The notes beneath the pieces were generated by a model. It did no database searches. It saw nothing but the letters and a program-made list of their open reading frames with translations, and was not told the DNA's origin. A DNA stretch of 8,534 bases, from NCBI GenBank assembly GCA_024639415.1, contig JAHEIK010000149.1:1-8534 (forward strand). The letters are read 5' to 3'. Position 1 is the stretch's first letter; each line of letters starts with the position of its first letter. The translations under genes and the position numbers were made by a program. The DNA comes from Planctomycetota bacterium (GTDB lineage Bacteria > Planctomycetota > PLA2 > JAEUHO01). Shown here piece by piece: positions 1 to 5,888 of this stretch.

Positions 1-19
1 GGCCTCCCAAGGCCCCTAC
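1..19 (+). repeat. 19-bp direct repeat, copy 1
   Basis: The word GGCCTCCCAAGGCCCCTAC is found here and again, with no mismatch, at 124-142. Each copy contains a small inverted repeat (GGCCT, a four-base CCCA loop, AGGCC). This copy starts at the first base of the window, so the true repeat may be longer. Its role is unknown. Confidence 0.8.
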
Positions 20-24
20 GGGCT

Positions 25-48
25 GCCCCGTTCCCGTTCCCGTTCCCG
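25..48 (-). repeat. GGGAAC hexamer tract (potential G-quadruplex)
   Basis: On the plus strand three perfect TTCCCG units (31-48) follow a GCCCCG unit. Read on the minus strand this is four runs of at least three G separated by AAC, which fits the standard G-quadruplex pattern G3+N1-7 repeated four times. The minus strand is the sense strand of the gene ending at 186, so the motif would lie in its RNA roughly 140 nt after the stop, if transcription reaches that far. Confidence 0.65.
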
Positions 49-56
49 GCGTGCCC
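40..56 (-). repeat. 17-bp dispersed word shared with the 3543 region
   Basis: On the minus strand this reads GGGCACGCCGGGAACGG, identical to the plus strand at 3543-3559. In both places it lies 3' of a gene and in that gene's sense orientation (about 130 nt after the stop at 186 and 74 nt after the stop at 3469). It overlaps the hexamer tract. It may belong to a genome-wide intergenic repeat family. Confidence 0.65.
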
Positions 57-123
57 GTTACCCGTCCCCGTCGCCCGGATGCCGTCCGGGTCGGGCCAAG
101 ACGCGCCCGCCGCCTACGGCGCC

Positions 124-142
124 GGCCTCCCAAGGCCCCTAC
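124..142 (+). repeat. 19-bp direct repeat, copy 2
   Basis: Exact second copy of the word at 1-19, 123 bp further on. It sits 44-62 bp beyond the stop codon of the toroid-protein gene. Its internal GGCCT/AGGCC arms could form a short hairpin in that gene's transcript, but no U-tract follows, so it is not called a terminator. Confidence 0.8.
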
Positions 143-185
143 AGCAACGCGTAGCGGGCGTCACAGCACTCCCGCCGGCGACCCG

Positions 186-1715
186 CTAGTTGCCCGTAAC
201 GACGGGGCGGCGCAAACCCCTGGTCGCGCGCTTGAGGTAGAGCAGGGCGAAGCACGTGTCGAGGACGTCCTTCGGCTCGTGCGTGCTGTTGGTCATCCAG
301 AACACGCCGTCCCGCTCCTCGCTGCCCTTCTTGAGCCCGGGCACGGTGACCTTCTTGGGCTTCTGGCGGTTGAGGATCTCGATCGCGCCCGGCTTGTACC
401 AGAGCTTCTTGCCGATCAACTCCTTGCCGAGGATGTCCATCGCCCGCTCGACGCAGTAGAGGTGGTAGATGTGATAGCCGTAGCGGCTGTTGCTGTTCGT
501 GAAGGTCGACCAGTTGCGCGCCATCCAGGCGAGGCCGTCCATGATGGCCGTGTCGACCTTCTTGAGCGAGCCGGATTCGACGAAGCCCTTCCGGGCCTTC
601 TTGCTCTTCGCCATCATCTCGCGCGCGATGAGTAGGTTGCACACGCCGCATGCCGTCATCGAGCGAGTGGCCTTGCCCTCGGAGCCGTCGGGACTGCCCT
701 TGATGTACACGAAGCCGCGTGCACGGTCCTTGGGCTTGCCGCCATAGCGATCGTCGAAGCCGGGCATGTGGCGCTCGACCTCCGGCCCGTCCTCTTCCTG
801 ATGCGACAGCGTGAACTCGATCACGTCGGTCCAGACGTCGGCGGGGATCTTCACCCCGAACCGCGCTGCGCTGAACAGCGCAAGGGCCGCGAGGTTGGTG
901 CTCGACAGGTCCTGGTTCGCGTGGGGCGGGGCGCGTGTCGCGCCGCGCGTCCAACTGCGTCCGCCCTTGCCGCCGCCGCCCATCGTGAGCTTGGGCGTGT
1001 TGTAGCGCCAGCCGAGACGCGCATCGCGCGACGGGTCCTCGGTCGGCTGCCCGCGACGCTTGATCAAGGCATCGACCATCTCGAAGAGCCACTCGCGATC
1101 GTCCTTGTCGCGGATCTTGAGCTTGCCCTTGCGCTTGGCCTTGCGGCTCGCCGAGGTCTTCTTGTACGTGTCGTACTTGGCGGTGAGCGCCAGGACCATG
1201 GCCGACAACTCGTAGCTGCTCCCCGCCTGCGTGTGACGCCAGCTGAATCCGGAGCCGTCCGTGCCGTCGTACTTGGGCGTGATCTTGTGGAGCTCACGCA
1301 GCCAGTTGAACCCCTTGCGAATCACCTGGTGCTTCGGATCGACGCCGCACTTGAGCAGGGTGTACACGGCCAGCGCCGTCGGCCCTGCCGGGTGGCGGTA
1401 CTGCGGGCCGTCGCCGCCGCCATAGATGCGCGTGCCCTTCACGAGCCCGTAGTGCGCCATCTCGAACTTGCGCGCAGTGAAGTAATCGGGACGCGCCAGC
1501 AGCCACTGGGTGCCCTCTTCGATGGCCTTGTTGACCTGCTTGGCGAAGGGCACGTTCTGGTCGCCCAGGTCCTGGCCCGGCTCGGGCTTGTCGCCCTCGT
1601 CCGCCAGCGCCGGCGTCACGGCCGCGGGGACGGCCAGCAACATGATCAGGAAGAGGGTCAACAGCGGCCACGCAGCAGTGGAGCGGCGGGCGGCGGGTCG
1701 GGAAGATGCGCGCAT
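186..1715 (-). CDS. Secreted prenyltransferase/squalene-oxidase-like toroid protein
   Basis: A 509-residue protein with a long basic N-region, a hydrophobic core at about 16-34 and a likely signal peptidase I site after ALA at 36-38, so it is probably exported. The mature part looks like an alpha/alpha-toroid of the terpene-cyclase/prenyltransferase repeat type. Amphipathic helical repeats are seen near 61-73 (KAIEEGTQWLL), 111-140, 168-182, 271-304 (STNLAALALFSAARFGVKIP), 351-368, 388-402, 414-449 and 484-496 (LDTCFALLYLKRA). A Lys/Arg-rich linker lies at 185-206 and a Gly-rich loop at 245-252. No DXDD cyclase motif is obvious, so enzymatic activity is doubtful; the homologues common in Planctomycetes have no assigned function that I know of. 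The ATG at 1715 is chosen because the signal peptide follows directly; the upstream GAGAG is only a weak ribosome binding site. It lies downstream of the esterase gene, separated by a hairpin and a possible promoter. Confidence 0.82.
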   Translation of the reverse strand: MRASSRPAARRSTAAWPLLTLFLIMLLAVPAAVTPALADEGDKPEPGQDLGDQNVPFAKQVNKAIEEGTQWLLARPDYFTARKFEMAHYGLVKGTRIYGGGDGPQYRHPAGPTALAVYTLLKCGVDPKHQVIRKGFNWLRELHKITPKYDGTDGSGFSWRHTQAGSSYELSAMVLALTAKYDTYKKTSASRKAKRKGKLKIRDKDDREWLFEMVDALIKRRGQPTEDPSRDARLGWRYNTPKLTMGGGGKGGRSWTRGATRAPPHANQDLSSTNLAALALFSAARFGVKIPADVWTDVIEFTLSHQEEDGPEVERHMPGFDDRYGGKPKDRARGFVYIKGSPDGSEGKATRSMTACGVCNLLIAREMMAKSKKARKGFVESGSLKKVDTAIMDGLAWMARNWSTFTNSNSRYGYHIYHLYCVERAMDILGKELIGKKLWYKPGAIEILNRQKPKKVTVPGLKKGSEERDGVFWMTNSTHEPKDVLDTCFALLYLKRATRGLRRPVVTGN

Positions 1716-1739
1716 GGAGGTCTCTCGGGGGGGGCTCCG

Positions 1740-1745
1740 ATTGTA
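1740..1745 (-). promoter_or_regulatory. Possible -10 element for the toroid-protein gene
   Basis: On the minus strand the hexamer TACAAT differs from the TATAAT consensus by one base. It is 25 bp upstream of the ATG at 1715, which would give a short leader of about 18 nt. No good -35 hexamer is seen 16-18 bp further upstream, so the call is weak. It is a rare AT-rich spot in this GC-rich spacer. Confidence 0.3.
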
Positions 1746-1769
1746 CGGGCTGTGCCGCTCACCGGATCG

Positions 1770-1794
1770 GATCCGTCCGCCGGGCGGTCGGATC
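1770..1794 (-). terminator. Hairpin directly after the esterase stop
   Basis: The arms GATCCGTCCGCC (1770-1781) and GGCGGTCGGATC (1783-1794) are complementary at 11 of 12 positions around one central base. On the minus strand the hairpin begins two bases after the esterase stop codon. No U-tract follows, so it may be a stem-only terminator, an RNA-stabilising 3' hairpin or a protein-binding palindrome between the two genes. Confidence 0.4.
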
Positions 1795-1796
1795 GC

Positions 1797-2789
1797 CTAC
1801 TGGACGGCCTCCGCCAGCTTGGGCAGGGTCACGTCGTAGCGGTAGTTGAGGCTCTTGTGGTCGTCGTCGAACTCCTCGTGGACGTGGTCGACTCCGAGAT
1901 CGCTCAGACGCCCTGACAGGATCCGCGCGCCGTGGTGCAGGTTCCACTCGTCGTGGTCGCCGCACTCGATCCACAGCAGCTTCATGCTCTTGAGGTGGTC
2001 GGCGTGACGGCCGGCGATGTGCACGGGGTCGCGCTCGAGCCAGCGCGCGAAGACGTCCTCACGGCGCTCGCCCGTCGCCTCGTCGAAGGGCAGGTCGAAC
2101 CGCAGCGGCGCGTCGTCGTTCGGACTGTAGAAGTGCGACATGGCGACGATGTTCAGCGTGTGGAAGAGCCGCCCCGGGAACTTGGGCCAGGCGCGCAGCT
2201 TCTCCATGAACGCAGCGAGCCCCCCCACCGAGCGCAAGCCGTCGGCTGCCTTGGGGAAGTCCGGCGCGTAGCAGTACTCGAAGTAGCTGTCACCGCTGTG
2301 CGACGCCGCGGCTGCAAACACGTCGCTGTGCTCGAGCGCCATCATCAACGAGCCGTACCCACCGCTGGACTTGCCGAACACGCCGCGGTGCTCACGCCCC
2401 TCCCGCAGCCGGAACGTCCGCTCGGCCCAGGGCACGAGCTCTTTCACGATGTGCGAAGCCCAGGGGCCGGTCGCGGGCGAGTCGACGTACTGGTTGCCGC
2501 CAACCGCCGTCATGCCGTCGACCATCACGACCACGACGGGCGGCATGGTGCCGGCGGCGATCAGGCGATCGAGTCGCGCCGGGAGGCTCTCCTGATACCA
2601 GTCGTAGTTGAGAAACGACTGTCCGGTGCCGGTGAAGCCGGCGAGGGCGAAGAGCACGGGGTACTCCTGACCGCCGCCGTCGTAGCCCTCCGGCAGATAC
2701 ACGGGCACGCGCCGCTGGGCGGGATCACCCAGGGCGTTGCCTTCAAGCAGCGGACTGTCCACATGATGGGTCTCGACGCGTCCCGGCAC
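1797..2789 (-). CDS. Esterase D-type alpha/beta hydrolase
   Basis: A 330-residue protein of the esterase D/enterochelin-esterase-like alpha/beta-hydrolase type. The fold signature is clear: strand PVLFALAGFTGTG (44-56, oxyanion region), VVVVMVDG (85-92), then the nucleophile elbow GKSSGG (139-144) with Ser141 as the likely nucleophile. The acid is probably Asp280 in GDHDEWNLHHGARIL and the base His311 in FDDDHKSLNYRYD; the C-terminal NYRYDVTLPKL stretch fits this family. No signal peptide is seen, so it is probably cytoplasmic. It would hydrolyse an ester or thioester, but the substrate cannot be read from sequence (S-formylglutathione, siderophore ester and carbohydrate ester are all possible). 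The start is a GTG with GGAG six bases upstream. It reads away from the gene at 2819 and toward the toroid-protein gene, from which a hairpin separates it. Confidence 0.88.
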   Translation of the reverse strand: MPGRVETHHVDSPLLEGNALGDPAQRRVPVYLPEGYDGGGQEYPVLFALAGFTGTGQSFLNYDWYQESLPARLDRLIAAGTMPPVVVVMVDGMTAVGGNQYVDSPATGPWASHIVKELVPWAERTFRLREGREHRGVFGKSSGGYGSLMMALEHSDVFAAAASHSGDSYFEYCYAPDFPKAADGLRSVGGLAAFMEKLRAWPKFPGRLFHTLNIVAMSHFYSPNDDAPLRFDLPFDEATGERREDVFARWLERDPVHIAGRHADHLKSMKLLWIECGDHDEWNLHHGARILSGRLSDLGVDHVHEEFDDDHKSLNYRYDVTLPKLAEAVQ

Positions 2790-2806
2790 CTTGCTCTCCG
2801 TACGGG

Positions 2807-2812
2807 TAGGGT
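2807..2812 (+). promoter_or_regulatory. Possible -10 element for a leaderless transcript
   Basis: TAGGGT keeps the three most conserved -10 positions (T, A and final T). It ends six bases before the GTG at 2819, so transcription would start at or next to the start codon. The gap between the two divergent starts is only 29 bp, so any promoter for either gene must be very close or must overlap the other gene. No -35 is evident. Confidence 0.2.
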
Positions 2813-2818
2813 GGGGTC

Positions 2819-3469
2819 GTGAATGTACGCCAGTTCCTCCCCGCCGTCCTCTTCGTAGCCGCCATCGTGGCCTTGGTGCTGCTGGCGTGGGTCGGCGAGC
2901 GCCCGGTGCCCCTCGTGGACGTGCTGGACGGACCGCGCCCGCCTGTGAGCGCCGACGCCCGCACGCGCCCCATCGTGCTGCGCGGCCTCATGGGACAGTT
3001 CAACTCGACCGGCAACGAGTTGCGCCGCGAGCGCAACGAGCTGGCCGAGCGCCACAGACAAGCCGTCGCTGCCTGGAAGGCCGGCAAGGAGTCCCTGCGC
3101 GAGGTCGAGAACCTCGAGCAGCTGCTCTGGGTCGCTCGCTTCAAGGTCGGCGAGATCAAGGCGCAGGAGCTGCACGAACGCCTCGCGGAGCTGTTCGGGC
3201 GCGAAGCGCGGCGCCTCGAGCTGCTCGCCGAGGTCGGCATGGCGGGCCCGAACGACGTCCGGCTGGCGCGCCTCTACACGGCGCGCGAGCGGTCCCTCGC
3301 GGGGCTGCCGAGCGAGGACCCGCAGGGCCGTGACTACGAAACGCTGCGCTCGGCCTATCTCGCCGACTTCAAGCGCCGCAGCGAGCTGCTGCTAGAGAAC
3401 GGCCTGGGCACGCGGGAGCAGTTCGACCTCGACTGGAAGGCGCTGCAGGAAGACTTCCCTGCGCCGTAG
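2819..3469 (+). CDS. Membrane-anchored helical protein, function unknown
   Basis: A 216-residue protein that I do not recognise. Residues 7-25 form a hydrophobic segment with few charges before it, either a signal anchor or an uncleaved signal peptide, so the rest probably faces the periplasm. After a Pro-rich linker (30-52) the chain is mostly charged and helical, with coiled-coil-like stretches at about 64-130. A degenerate motif recurs three times: KVGEIKAQEL (109-118), EVGMAGPNDV (138-147) and ENGLGTREQF (193-202). The last two follow a matching R-R-x-E-L-L lead-in. The start is GTG at 2819, preceded by purine-rich AGGGTGGGG rather than a clean Shine-Dalgarno sequence; it puts the hydrophobic segment right at the N-terminus, which supports it. 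It is divergent from the esterase and convergent with the lipoprotein gene, and looks monocistronic. Confidence 0.75.
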   Translation: MNVRQFLPAVLFVAAIVALVLLAWVGERPVPLVDVLDGPRPPVSADARTRPIVLRGLMGQFNSTGNELRRERNELAERHRQAVAAWKAGKESLREVENLEQLLWVARFKVGEIKAQELHERLAELFGREARRLELLAEVGMAGPNDVRLARLYTARERSLAGLPSEDPQGRDYETLRSAYLADFKRRSELLLENGLGTREQFDLDWKALQEDFPAP

Positions 3470-3494
3470 CCGCGCAGCGGCGGCGGCGCCCCGT

Positions 3495-3518
3495 GCCCGT
3501 GCCTCTGCCCGTGCCTCT
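3495..3518 (+). repeat. Tandem 12-bp repeat (GCCCGTGCCTCT)
   Basis: Two perfect head-to-tail copies of GCCCGTGCCTCT (3495-3506 and 3507-3518) are followed by a partial third (GCCCGC). The tract lies 26 bp after the stop of the helical-protein gene. Small tandem repeats of this kind can vary in number by slippage. Confidence 0.75.
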
Positions 3519-3542
3519 GCCCGCTCAGACCAGGCCACCTCA

Positions 3543-3559
3543 GGGCACGCCGGGAACGG
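3543..3559 (+). repeat. 17-bp dispersed word shared with position 40-56
   Basis: GGGCACGCCGGGAACGG here is identical to the minus strand at 40-56. It is followed by further GGG runs (GACGGGCAC, GACGGGG) to about 3586, giving a looser G-rich tract on the plus strand with loops too long for a strict quadruplex pattern. Confidence 0.65.
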
Positions 3560-3590
3560 AGACGGGCACGAGAACGGTGACGGGGTGCAG

Positions 3591-4289
3591 CTAGCGCTGC
3601 ACGGGAATCCAGACCCAGCGTCCCTGCGTGCGCCGCAGCGCACCGCCGATCTCGAGCTGCTGCTCGCGGCGCAGCACCTCCTGATCGTGTCCGTGCACGG
3701 CCTTGCCGCGGGCGACGACGCGCAGTTGCACCGGGCGCGAGGGATCGCGCGTCTTCGCCATCCGAATGCGCAGCATCTTGCGCGCCGACACGGAGATGCC
3801 GCCGCGCAGCACGCCGTTCTGCTGCTCCCCGCCGATCTGCACACGCGGGGCGCGCATCGCGTTGGTCGCGTGAGCGGACCCGACGTAGGTCAGCGTGATC
3901 ACCGTGTCGCCCTGGTGGACGCTCTCGCGCTTCTGCACGAGTCCGGGCTTGGCGTTGAACGTGAGCATCGAGGCGAAGTACTCACGGCTCGCGTAGACAT
4001 CGGCGGTCTCACCGACGATCCACTGGCTGTCGCGGGCCTTGAGCCAGGTGTCCACGGGCCGCATGTCGCGCTCCGAGAGGCGCACGTTCTTCCCCCGCAC
4101 CTTGTCGAAGCGCACGGGCGTCGTCTTCGCAGGCGGGGTCCGGGGCTGGGTCGCAGGCCGGCGCTGGACCGGGGGCCGATAGACCCCCGTCACGCCGGCT
4201 ACGGGCAGGCGATTGCCGCGGCAGCCCCCCAGCAGGAGTAGGGCGGACAGCGTCGTGACGACGCACAGGACAGGAACGGAAGAGCGCAT
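3591..4289 (-). CDS. Predicted lipoprotein, function unknown
   Basis: A 232-residue protein with a hydrophobic N-terminus (about 5-20) ending in LLGGC, an acceptable lipobox with Cys23 as the lipidated residue, so it is probably a periplasm-facing lipoprotein. A Pro/Arg/Thr-rich linker (29-59) leads to a compact C-terminal domain. That domain has alternating beta-type stretches such as DTVITLTYVGSA (128-139), RAPRVQIGG (146-154), GGISVSARKMLRIRM (163-177) and PVQLRVVARG (186-195), and ends in the aromatic RWVWIPVQR. The pattern suggests a beta-sandwich, but I recognise no family. The ATG at 4289 has a good GGAG five bases upstream. It is the last of three minus-strand genes, 67 bp beyond the riboflavin synthase stop, so it could be a distal operon member or have its own promoter. 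It converges with the gene ending at 3469. Confidence 0.75.
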   Translation of the reverse strand: MRSSVPVLCVVTTLSALLLLGGCRGNRLPVAGVTGVYRPPVQRRPATQPRTPPAKTTPVRFDKVRGKNVRLSERDMRPVDTWLKARDSQWIVGETADVYASREYFASMLTFNAKPGLVQKRESVHQGDTVITLTYVGSAHATNAMRAPRVQIGGEQQNGVLRGGISVSARKMLRIRMAKTRDPSRPVQLRVVARGKAVHGHDQEVLRREQQLEIGGALRRTQGRWVWIPVQR

Positions 4290-4356
4290 GCTGACTCCAA
4301 CCTAGCGCGCGTACGGGCCGAAGCGACAGGCAAAGGGCGGCTGCTTCACGAGGGCG

Positions 4357-4986
4357 TCATCGGGCGCGTCCGTCAGCCTGCAGGCGCTCCAGGTGGTGCC
4401 GGACCCAGCGGCCCATGACGTCGCCCTCCAGGTTCACGCGCTCGCCGGCCTGCTTCGTCCCCAGCCCCGTGACCTCCAGCGTGTGCGGGATCAGGTAGAT
4501 GCTGAAGCGCTCCTCGCCATCCTCGTCCCAGACCTCCCCCACCGTGAGGCTCACCCCGTCGACCGTGACGCTGCCCTTGGGCAGCATGTCCCCGCGCAGC
4601 GCCTCCGGCAGGCTGATCCCCATGCGCACGTCCTCGCCTTGGACCTCGACGCTGCGCAACGTGCCCACGCCGTCCACGTGGCCCTGGACCCAGTGACCGC
4701 CGAGCGCGTCACCCATCCGCAGCGCACTCTCGAGATTCACCACGTCCCCTGCGGTGCGGTCGCCGAGGGTCGTCTTGCGCAGGGTCTCGGGAATCGCATC
4801 GAATGCCATGCGCCCCCCCTCGAGCGCCGTGACCGTGAGGCAGCAGCCGTCCAGCGCTACGGAGTCGCCGATCTTGAGGCCCTCGATGGCGGGCTCCGTC
4901 GAGATGTGCAGGCGCAGCAAGCCATCGGCTCCCGCAGCCTCCAAGGACTCGACGCGGCCGCGATGCGTGACGATGCCGGTGAACAC
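4357..4986 (-). CDS. ribE: Riboflavin synthase, alpha chain
   Basis: A 209-residue enzyme catalysing dismutation of two 6,7-dimethyl-8-ribityllumazine molecules to riboflavin and a pyrimidinedione, the last step of riboflavin synthesis, in the cytoplasm as a trimer. The N-terminus MFTGIV is the family hallmark. Two homologous lumazine-binding barrels are visible: domain 1 (about 1-97) with GDSVALDGCCLTV (40-52, Cys48 aligning with the conserved Cys of E. coli RibE) and ETLRKTTLGD, and domain 2 (about 98-195) with GGHWVQGHVDG (His98, His103), KGSVTVDGVSLTVGEV and LIPHTLEVTGLG. The C-terminal NLEGDVMGRWV keeps the conserved Asp, with a Gly where Val/Ile is usual. The start is a GTG that shares its first base with the last base of the trmD stop (TAGTG), implying translational coupling. 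No other rib gene and no FMN riboswitch is seen nearby. Confidence 0.97.
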   Translation of the reverse strand: MFTGIVTHRGRVESLEAAGADGLLRLHISTEPAIEGLKIGDSVALDGCCLTVTALEGGRMAFDAIPETLRKTTLGDRTAGDVVNLESALRMGDALGGHWVQGHVDGVGTLRSVEVQGEDVRMGISLPEALRGDMLPKGSVTVDGVSLTVGEVWDEDGEERFSIYLIPHTLEVTGLGTKQAGERVNLEGDVMGRWVRHHLERLQADGRAR

Positions 4987-5690
4987 TACGCGTCTCCTTC
5001 CGGGTCTCGGATCAGGTCCGGCCTGCGCTCGGCCGTGCGCCGGCGCGCCTGCGCCAGGCGCCACGCGGCGATCGCCGCGTGATTGCCCGTGAGCAGTTCC
5101 GGGGGCACGCTCAGCCCACGCCACTCGGCGGGCCGCGTGTAGTGCGGGTGGTCCAGGAGACCCTCCGCGTTGCTGAAGGAGTCCTCGACCGTGCTGCGCT
5201 CGTGGCCGAGTACGCCGGGCACCAGGCGCGCCGTCGCGTCGACGACGGCCAATGCGGCGGCCTCGCCGCCGGAGAGGACGAAGTCGCCGAGGGAGAGTTC
5301 CTCCGGCTGCAGCACCTCGAGCGCCCGCTCGTCGATGCCCTCGTAGCGGCCGCAGACCAGCACGAAGCCGTCGGGGGCGGCCGCGAGTTCTTCGGCGACG
5401 CCCTGATCGAAGCGCTTGCCCTGAGGGCTCAGCACGAAGGTGCGCACACCCGCGCCGTGACCAGCCCGCGCCGCCTCGACAGCCCGGACCACCGGCTCGG
5501 CCAGGAGGACCATGCCGGGGCCGCCGCCGAAGGGGCGGTCGTCCACGATCTTGTGGCGCCCCTCGCCGTACTCCCGCAGCGCCACGACATCCACGTCGAT
5601 GAGCCCGCGCTCGACGGCGCGGCCGAGCACGGTTTGGCTCAGGAAGGGCTCGAAGAGCTCGGGGAAGAGGGTCACGATGGACGCGTGCAT
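4986..5690 (-). CDS. trmD: tRNA (guanine-N1-)-methyltransferase
   Basis: A 234-residue SPOUT-class methyltransferase that makes m1G37 in tRNAs reading codons such as CNN, using S-adenosylmethionine, to prevent +1 frameshifting. All main motifs are present: N-terminal IVTLFPELFEPF (5-16), DDRPFGGGPGM (50-60), the trefoil-knot SAM-binding segments LSPQGKRFDQ (87-96), CGRYEGIDER (113-122) and SLGDFVLSGGEAAA (133-146), then Arg155, GVLG, and Asp170 in VEDSF, the likely general base. The C-terminal domain has LLDHPHYTRP (178-187) and PELLTGNHAAI. Length is normal for the family. The ATG at 5690 is the only start that fits the N-terminal motif; the leader has a weak GGCGGA. It overlaps riboflavin synthase by one base and is divergent from rplS, which is unusual because the two are usually co-directional in one operon. 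Confidence 0.97.
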   Translation of the reverse strand: MHASIVTLFPELFEPFLSQTVLGRAVERGLIDVDVVALREYGEGRHKIVDDRPFGGGPGMVLLAEPVVRAVEAARAGHGAGVRTFVLSPQGKRFDQGVAEELAAAPDGFVLVCGRYEGIDERALEVLQPEELSLGDFVLSGGEAAALAVVDATARLVPGVLGHERSTVEDSFSNAEGLLDHPHYTRPAEWRGLSVPPELLTGNHAAIAAWRLAQARRRTAERRPDLIRDPEGDA

Positions 5691-5888
5691 GGGAATCCGC
5701 CCCGGTTCTAGCAGGCCCGGCGCCCCCACCGGCGCCGTGCCCGGCCGTAGTTGTCGCCCTCCGGCCTGATTGCGGCCGGAACCCGAGGCGAGAATCCGGC
5801 CTGCGACCGCATCCGGAGGGGCCCAGGAAATGCATGGCGCCTTGGCCAAGCGCGGTACCCTCTTGGGCTGCCCCTGAGGAGGCCGACC
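5691..5888. promoter_or_regulatory. Divergent trmD/rplS intergenic region
   Basis: This 198-bp gap separates two divergently transcribed translation genes and must carry both promoters, unless they lie inside the genes. I find no convincing -35/-10 pair on either strand. Two GC-rich hairpins are present: arms at 5718-5724 and 5731-5737 (CGGCGCC/GGCGCCG, loop 6), and arms at 5761-5766 and 5774-5779 (CCGGCC/GGCCGG, loop 7). The first falls in the presumed trmD leader. No tRNA or riboswitch pattern was recognised. Confidence 0.5.
5876..5882 (+). promoter_or_regulatory. Strong ribosome binding site of rplS
   Basis: GAGGAGG lies six bases before the ATG at 5889 and is nearly a full anti-Shine-Dalgarno complement. 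It fixes the rplS start and is the strongest such site in the window, as expected for a highly expressed ribosomal protein. Confidence 0.85.

Larger units (their letters stand above)
1..185. other. Non-coding repeat-bearing flank at window edge
   Basis: No convincing gene is seen here. The stretch lies downstream of the minus-strand toroid-protein gene and is built from short GC-rich repeats: a 19-bp direct repeat at both ends (1-19 and 124-142), a hexamer tract at about 25-48, and a degenerate continuation with CCCGT-type words to about 85. A reading frame on the plus strand that starts at 51 crosses into the antisense of the neighbouring gene and is treated as spurious. The region may continue to the left of the window. 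Confidence 0.6.
3470..3590. other. Repeat-rich spacer between convergent genes
   Basis: This 121-bp gap separates two convergent stops and contains no gene. Its left half is pyrimidine-rich on the plus strand (GTGCCC/GCCTCT words) and its right half purine-rich, so the halves are partly complementary. CGTGCCCGT (3492-3500) pairs perfectly with ACGGGCACG (3562-3570). A long, imperfect hairpin could form in both transcripts and serve as a bidirectional terminator, although no T-tract is present. Confidence 0.5.

Noticed and set aside
768..1916. 382-codon open frame on the plus strand opposite the toroid-protein gene
   Set aside because: Antisense to a protein with a signal peptide and family-like helical repeats. 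The translation is Arg/Ala/Val-rich without domain features, a common artefact of GC-rich codon use.
1932..2822. 296-codon open frame on the plus strand opposite the esterase
   Set aside because: Antisense to a clear alpha/beta hydrolase with a full catalytic triad. Low-complexity composition, and no plausible start context.
4987..5835. N-terminal extension of riboflavin synthase giving a 492-residue frame
   Set aside because: The extra residues are an out-of-frame reading of trmD and are Arg/Gly/Ala-rich. The family N-terminus MFTGIV starts exactly at the GTG at 4986.
5691..5888. FMN riboswitch upstream of the trmD-riboflavin synthase pair
   Set aside because: The conserved RFN-element words were looked for on the minus strand and not found.
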